From NCBI GenBank assembly GCA_036346405.1, contig CM070562.1:111574412-111638411 (forward strand): 64,000 nucleotides of DNA. Direction: 5' to 3'. Positions within the stretch are counted from its first letter, which is position 1; every line of letters starts with the position of its first letter. This DNA comes from Phyllostachys edulis (taxonomy: Eukaryota; Streptophyta; Magnoliopsida; Poales; Poaceae). Below are positions 60,152-64,000 of this stretch, piece by piece. The position numbers and the translations under genes were made by a program. The notes under the pieces are model-generated. The model did not search any database. It was not told the DNA's origin and worked only from the letters and a program-made list of their open reading frames with translations.

Positions 60152-61775
60152 CACGGTGAAGGGATACGGGTAGGCTACGATAGCAACAAATCTAAATTCT
60201 ACCACGTAAACCAAGAAACCAAGCAAGTAGATGACCACAGATCGTTACCACCAGACGCGTAGAGCAGCAGAAGAAGAGTTGGAGCAGCCTAGTCCAACGT
60301 AGAGCGCGTCGATGTAGTGGTCGTAATCGATCGTCCAGCGTCGAGCACCTCGATACAGTGGTCGTAGTCGATCGGCCAGTGTCCTCGTGAGTCGATCGTC
60401 TCCTCCAGCAACTTCTGCAGTTCCTTATGAAGATTGTCGATCGTCCTCAAGCGCAATAACAACCGCAGTAGCGCCTCTACGGTATCCACACGTCCAGGGA
60501 AGGAACAACCGTACGCCGGTGTGCTAACACCAAGTCGCACGGCAGAGCTCTCAAGAAGATAGCGGCTAGGGTTTTGGTGGAGCAACTCACGTGTCTCGCC
60601 ACAGCCTCAGGTATCTCCTTATATAGTGCTTATGACAGATCCTATCCGAACACATTTGCGAATCGTATTCGTACTGGTTTGTTCCAACCTGTTAAGTGTG
60701 TAACCCGTTAGGTTTATACGTATTCGGTTGTGATTCGGAAACACCTTTCCGACCACGAGTCGTCAGCGGCACCTAGCAGGACATAACAATTCCCGAATAC
60801 ACACAAATTATATCGAACGAACCTTATTGCAATATGATCTACGACTAGGTCCTCATCACTTACGACCAGGTCCTATCTCTATACGACTAGTTCGTATTTT
60901 GTCACGACCAGTTCGTAACTTCTTACGACCAGGTTACGACTACTCCGTGATTACGTTCGACCAGTTTACGACCAGCTCGTATCTCCATACGACCAGTCCG
61001 TAACTGATCGAACTAAGCGACCTACTCGTGTATTCTCCCTTTGCCTCACGACATCTGGTTGAACTCCAGGTGAGATGTTGTGTCATCCATGAACCATTCA
61101 ATACTTTCTCGATCGAGTGTCGGATAACTCCACGTGGTCGAACACTTCGACCACTAGTGGTATGGCCATGCACTTACTTTATCCGACCACAACGAGGGGC
61201 CAAAGACATCTCTCCTGTTATGTTAGGAGTGGCAAATCCCATATCCGACCAGTCGCATTTCTCCGTATGTTTCAGAGCATACCCGAAAGCTACCTTTATA
61301 ACTACCTAGTTACGAGTAGCGATTGACAACCCCTAAGAATGCTATTACACATGTAGGAAACCATGCTGATATCAGGTCTAAGGATTATACGTCATCATTG
61401 CTTGAGACCAACTAACGACACATAGAATCATAACAATCTCAATAGTGTCTCAAGGTGGGTCTTATCCAACACCATGTTCTCTAACACGTGTCCATATTAT
61501 TGGTATGATATCTCCATATCCATGACCTGTGAAACATAGTCATCAACCAATACATATGCTAGTCTATTCATATGTGTTCTCATATGTTTCCGACCAGGGA
61601 ACATTTAAGAATAATCATCGCAGAAATATAGAGTTTCACAATCAAGTCACATACTTGATAATAAATATTAACAATATTATTCTAGGAACAAGATAACATA
61701 TTATCCAATGTTTATGAACATAGTGAAATATAATCATCTCTATGATTGCCTCTAGGGCATATTTCCAACACACGG
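60152..61775 (-). mobile_element. 1.6-kb copia solo LTR (Angela/BARE-like) inside the hAT element
   Basis: The insertion 60157-61770 (1,614 bp) is flanked by cacgg (60152-60156 and 61771-61775). On the minus strand it starts tgttggaaatatgcccta, the well-known start of Angela/BARE/WIS-type LTRs, and ends in ccgtatcccttca. No internal domain or second LTR is present. Deleting it restores a continuous hAT frame (ISTVPSES). A block of semi-palindromic tacgaccagttcgta-type repeats lies at 60838-61010. Confidence 0.88.
60838..61010. repeat. Semi-palindromic tacgaccag(t/g)tcgta repeats
   Basis: About nine imperfect copies of a 15-bp word in which tacga and tcgta face each other, spaced ~15-30 bp, lie within the solo LTR. 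The regular inverted pairing could form small hairpins or bind a dimeric factor. Confidence 0.75.
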
Positions 61776-62319
61776 TTCCCTCCGAGTCTGCTTTAAGTCT
61801 TTTTGGAAGAATATTAGAAGAGAGAAGAACAAGTCTCACGAGTGAGATGGTGGAGATACTTCTAACTGTCAAAGACTATGAACAAGCTGATGCATGAACA
61901 CAACACTTTGTAGATAATCCAGAGTTGGCGGATGTGTTCGAAAATCTATACCTAGACAACGATGCTTAGAATATGGATGTATGCACAGCTATCGGTTGTA
62001 CCGTTTTTCCTTTGCCAAGGTTTTAACGAGACAACCATGTAAACATTAATAAAACTCTTTATTGCATTCTCAATATATTTCTCTTTTTATGGGTATAGAA
62101 CTCATTTTTTACTATTTTAATATGTATTTTTGAACTATACATATTTTTCTTTATTTTTTGGATTTTTTATAAAAACAATTCGGACCAAGATGGGCTACAC
62201 GGGCTAACCCTGGCCCATCGGGCTAAATATGCTTGGGCCGGCCCTACAGGGCCCGAGAGACCGATGTGCCTCGGCGCTAACGATATCATGCTTCGGCCGA
62301 CAGCGACCGAGCGACGACA

Positions 62320-62460
62320 ATGACTCGGCTCAAGCAGAAGTCAAGCCTCTCCACGGAGCGATCTGTGTTCCTCGAGGAGAGCTTCAAGGAGCACAGCACC
62401 TGTTCCCGCGACGAGATTCTGATGCCTTTCCAAGAACTCAACTCGATCGAACACGAATGG
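62320..62460 (+). pseudogene. Homeodomain fragment, HD-Zip class II-like
   Basis: The frame from 62320 reads MTRLKQKSSLSTERSVFLEE followed by SFKEHST, close to the first helix and N-terminal arm of HD-Zip II homeodomains (family pattern LRLSKEQSAFLEESFKEHSTL). The similarity stops after SFKEHST and the DNA-recognition helix and leucine zipper are absent. It lies directly beyond the hAT right end and is best read as a truncated or transduplicated gene piece. Confidence 0.6.
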
Positions 62461-64000
62461 GGCTGGCCTGACCGAGGGGTAAATAGGTCATTTCGTGTGC
62501 CTTGTAATGGAAAAACGGGCACATATGATTAAAATAATGCAAAGACGTCAAATAACGAAGAAACTGACTAACTGGAGGGCAAAAAATGCATTACAGTGGG
62601 AATGAGTGTAGATTCTAAAATCGCATCTAAACTAAGGGCAAATAATGAATTCCCCCACTAGTACAAGGGCATCTAGTTCGTATGGATATGCGAATATCCT
62701 CATCGTGATAAATAATTACCTGCAGAGCTATACAATGACATATGGATGTGATTTATAATTGCAGGCACTGATAAACTACAGTTGTTAGCAGCTAACAACT
62801 AGCAACCCATCGCAACAGTGACATACCAATCAACAATCGTTTCTTAATTAGTTATCTGCCACTTGTTGTACACTGTATAGTGTTAATGTGTGCATGCCAA
62901 TTGTGTGTGTGACAGAGATCATATCAAAGGCAATCACGCAAAGATCTTTTGCAAGACTCATGTTAATTACCTAGTCAATCACAGAGTTCACCGGTTAAGA
63001 GATTTGATCGATCGGGAACAATATGGAAAAAAGAGGATGATCGATGGATTCTACATGCTGCCAATAAATTAAGAGCAACAGAGGAGGATATGTAACCGTG
63101 ATGCAAGCAACACAAGTGACAGGAATAATACGATCACATAAACAATCGAAATCCTCTGTTATCTTGTTAGAACTTTGCATCTAAATCAGCTAAAGGTTTT
63201 GTCATCGATGCTGCTGTTGTTTGTTGTTTATTTGAGCTGGTGGCAGCTAGCTCTTCCATGGATTAATCAAATGCAACTGTTGGAAAGGGAGATGCAAAGC
63301 AGCACTTATTTTGGAGGTCTAGTGGCCAAGGATGAGTAGTGGTTTCTCTGCAGTATTTGAAAAATAAAAGGCAGAGTGTATTCTAGAAACTAACGTGATC
63401 AGGAGTTGAGGAGTGACTGTCACCGAAAGTTAATACTTTGTTGAACGAAAATGGACTAATCATATATAATCGTAAGAACTTTCTGGTTTTTGTAGTAATT
63501 GCCTATATGAATAGATGACACCTAAATTCTTTCTTAATTGTGTAGAAAGATTGAAAGAGTAGTGGCAGTTTTGTACAGTACCAAGGAAATAAAAAAAAAA
63601 AGATGGAATGAGCAGTGATAGCAGGCGCTTGTAGTGGTCTGTCGTGTTTTGGGTGCGCGGCAAGCCGCCTACCGTCAAATGACACGTCGCTACGTGTCCT
63701 ACCATACTATTCCGACCATCGTAACAAACGTGGGAGTGCTCTTCTTACTATCTCGCTTTTAAAAACGTGCTAAATAAGCAAAAACACATATCATAGATGC
63801 CCTGTCCAGTTCCTGGGCATCCGTCTAGCTTGCATGTGTCTGTCCAGTGCACTTTTTGGTATGTAGATCATACTCACGGGTCACGGCACGCACTTATCAT
63901 CTGTACGTATGTAGGCTATTATTCTTATTGGGTAATTAGCCAGTAGCTAGCTAGCTAGCCTCACCAACGACGCGGGGCGATGGATGCACCGAGTCCAAAC
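62461..64000. other. Gene-free end of the window
   Basis: A/T-rich sequence without a recognisable gene. Small direct repeats include cagctaacaactagcaac near 62790 and tagctagctagctag near 63945. The last 350 bases are richer in GC and could be the flank of a gene outside the window. Confidence 0.5.

Larger units (their letters stand above)
58266..61967 (+). pseudogene. hAT transposase (BED finger, dimerisation domain), broken
   Basis: Order along the plus strand: BED-finger remains SGVWEDFDKTT, YIVCKIYKHELSAKHSGG (58420-58550); TSDIWSGQAKEDYLSVVSH (about 58880-58935); YYPTSPIIMRSILQIASHL (about 59545-59600); SKYFKYWKEI (about 59655); then the C-terminal dimerisation region HLRSGELSAYLDSDTVNFN and HNHKITYPVLSIS (60000-60125). 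It resumes after the solo LTR with VPSESALSLFGRILEERRTS and SEMVEILLTVKDYEQADA (61775-61895), where a stop precedes TQHFVDNPELADVFENLY. Many stops and gaps show it is dead. Confidence 0.8.
58030..62246 (+). mobile_element. Decayed autonomous hAT (Ac-like) element, split by a solo LTR
   Basis: The left end tagagctggccaaagg (58030) and the right end, inverted as tagggccggcccaagc (ending 62246), are imperfect TIRs of the hAT type, with gc-rich subterminal words (ggcccatcgggc). The eight bases outside each end do not match, so the target duplication is lost or the right border is wrong. After removal of the nested insertion at 60157-61770 the element is ~2.6 kb, short for a full hAT, so internal deletions are likely. 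Confidence 0.7.

Noticed and set aside
60289..60585. 98-codon minus-strand ORF
   Set aside because: It lies wholly inside the copia solo LTR; no domain is recognised and it is probably fortuitous.

Overview
This is nuclear DNA from a grass (Poaceae; species not determined). The evidence is the GT-AG introns, a very GC-rich first NAC exon, grass-type transposons (Mutator-like elements with long terminal inverted repeats, a Stowaway-like MITE, hAT elements, Ty1/copia with an Angela/BARE-like LTR, a Ty3/gypsy chromovirus) and three housekeeping or regulatory genes with clear plant orthologues plus a deubiquitinase. No rRNA, tRNA or CRISPR array is visible.

Layout. (1) 1.45-4.10 kb, plus strand: a complete five-exon UCH37/UCHL5-type ubiquitin C-terminal hydrolase. 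(2) 4.66-8.43 kb: a Mutator-like element with a 10-bp target duplication and a decayed mudrA-like transposase. (3) 9.2 kb: an orphan first exon, then a small MITE. (4) 10.45-15.74 kb, plus strand: a complete eight-exon gene for a three-KH-domain RNA-binding protein of the BTR1 type, with a 478-bp Mutator-type MITE in intron 5. (5) 15.7-19.1 kb: mostly gene-free. (6) 19.15-29.42 kb, minus strand: a full gypsy chromovirus with 488-bp LTRs, its gag split by a 4.5-kb solo LTR full of an aggaggtc-type repeat. (7) 29.4-32.6 kb: copia and gypsy fragments. (8) 33.11-33.92 kb: a non-autonomous hAT. (9) 34.2-40.3 kb: a large element with ~430-bp inverted termini that carries a decayed plant-mobile-domain gene and has itself received a Pack-MULE holding pieces of a sugar transporter and a lectin receptor kinase. 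(10) 41.24-44.68 kb, plus strand: a complete five-exon membrane-tethered NAC transcription factor. (11) 56.53-46.67 kb, minus strand: a complete eight-exon MORN-repeat phosphatidylinositol-4-phosphate 5-kinase (PIP5K9-like), with a 5-kb copia element in intron 6 and a 202-bp hAT MITE in intron 5. (12) 58.03-62.25 kb: a decayed autonomous hAT element split by a 1.6-kb copia solo LTR, then a homeodomain fragment. The end of the window is gene-free.

The four host genes do not form a functional cluster. The NAC and PIP5K genes converge, and the other two lie on the plus strand. The window is dominated by nested transposition: nearly every long intergenic stretch and three long introns hold insertions, several with exact target-site duplications that fix the order of events. 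I see no previously unknown multi-gene system. The most interesting objects are the nested mobile-domain MULE plus Pack-MULE, the repeat-rich solo LTRs, and small orphan gene fragments.
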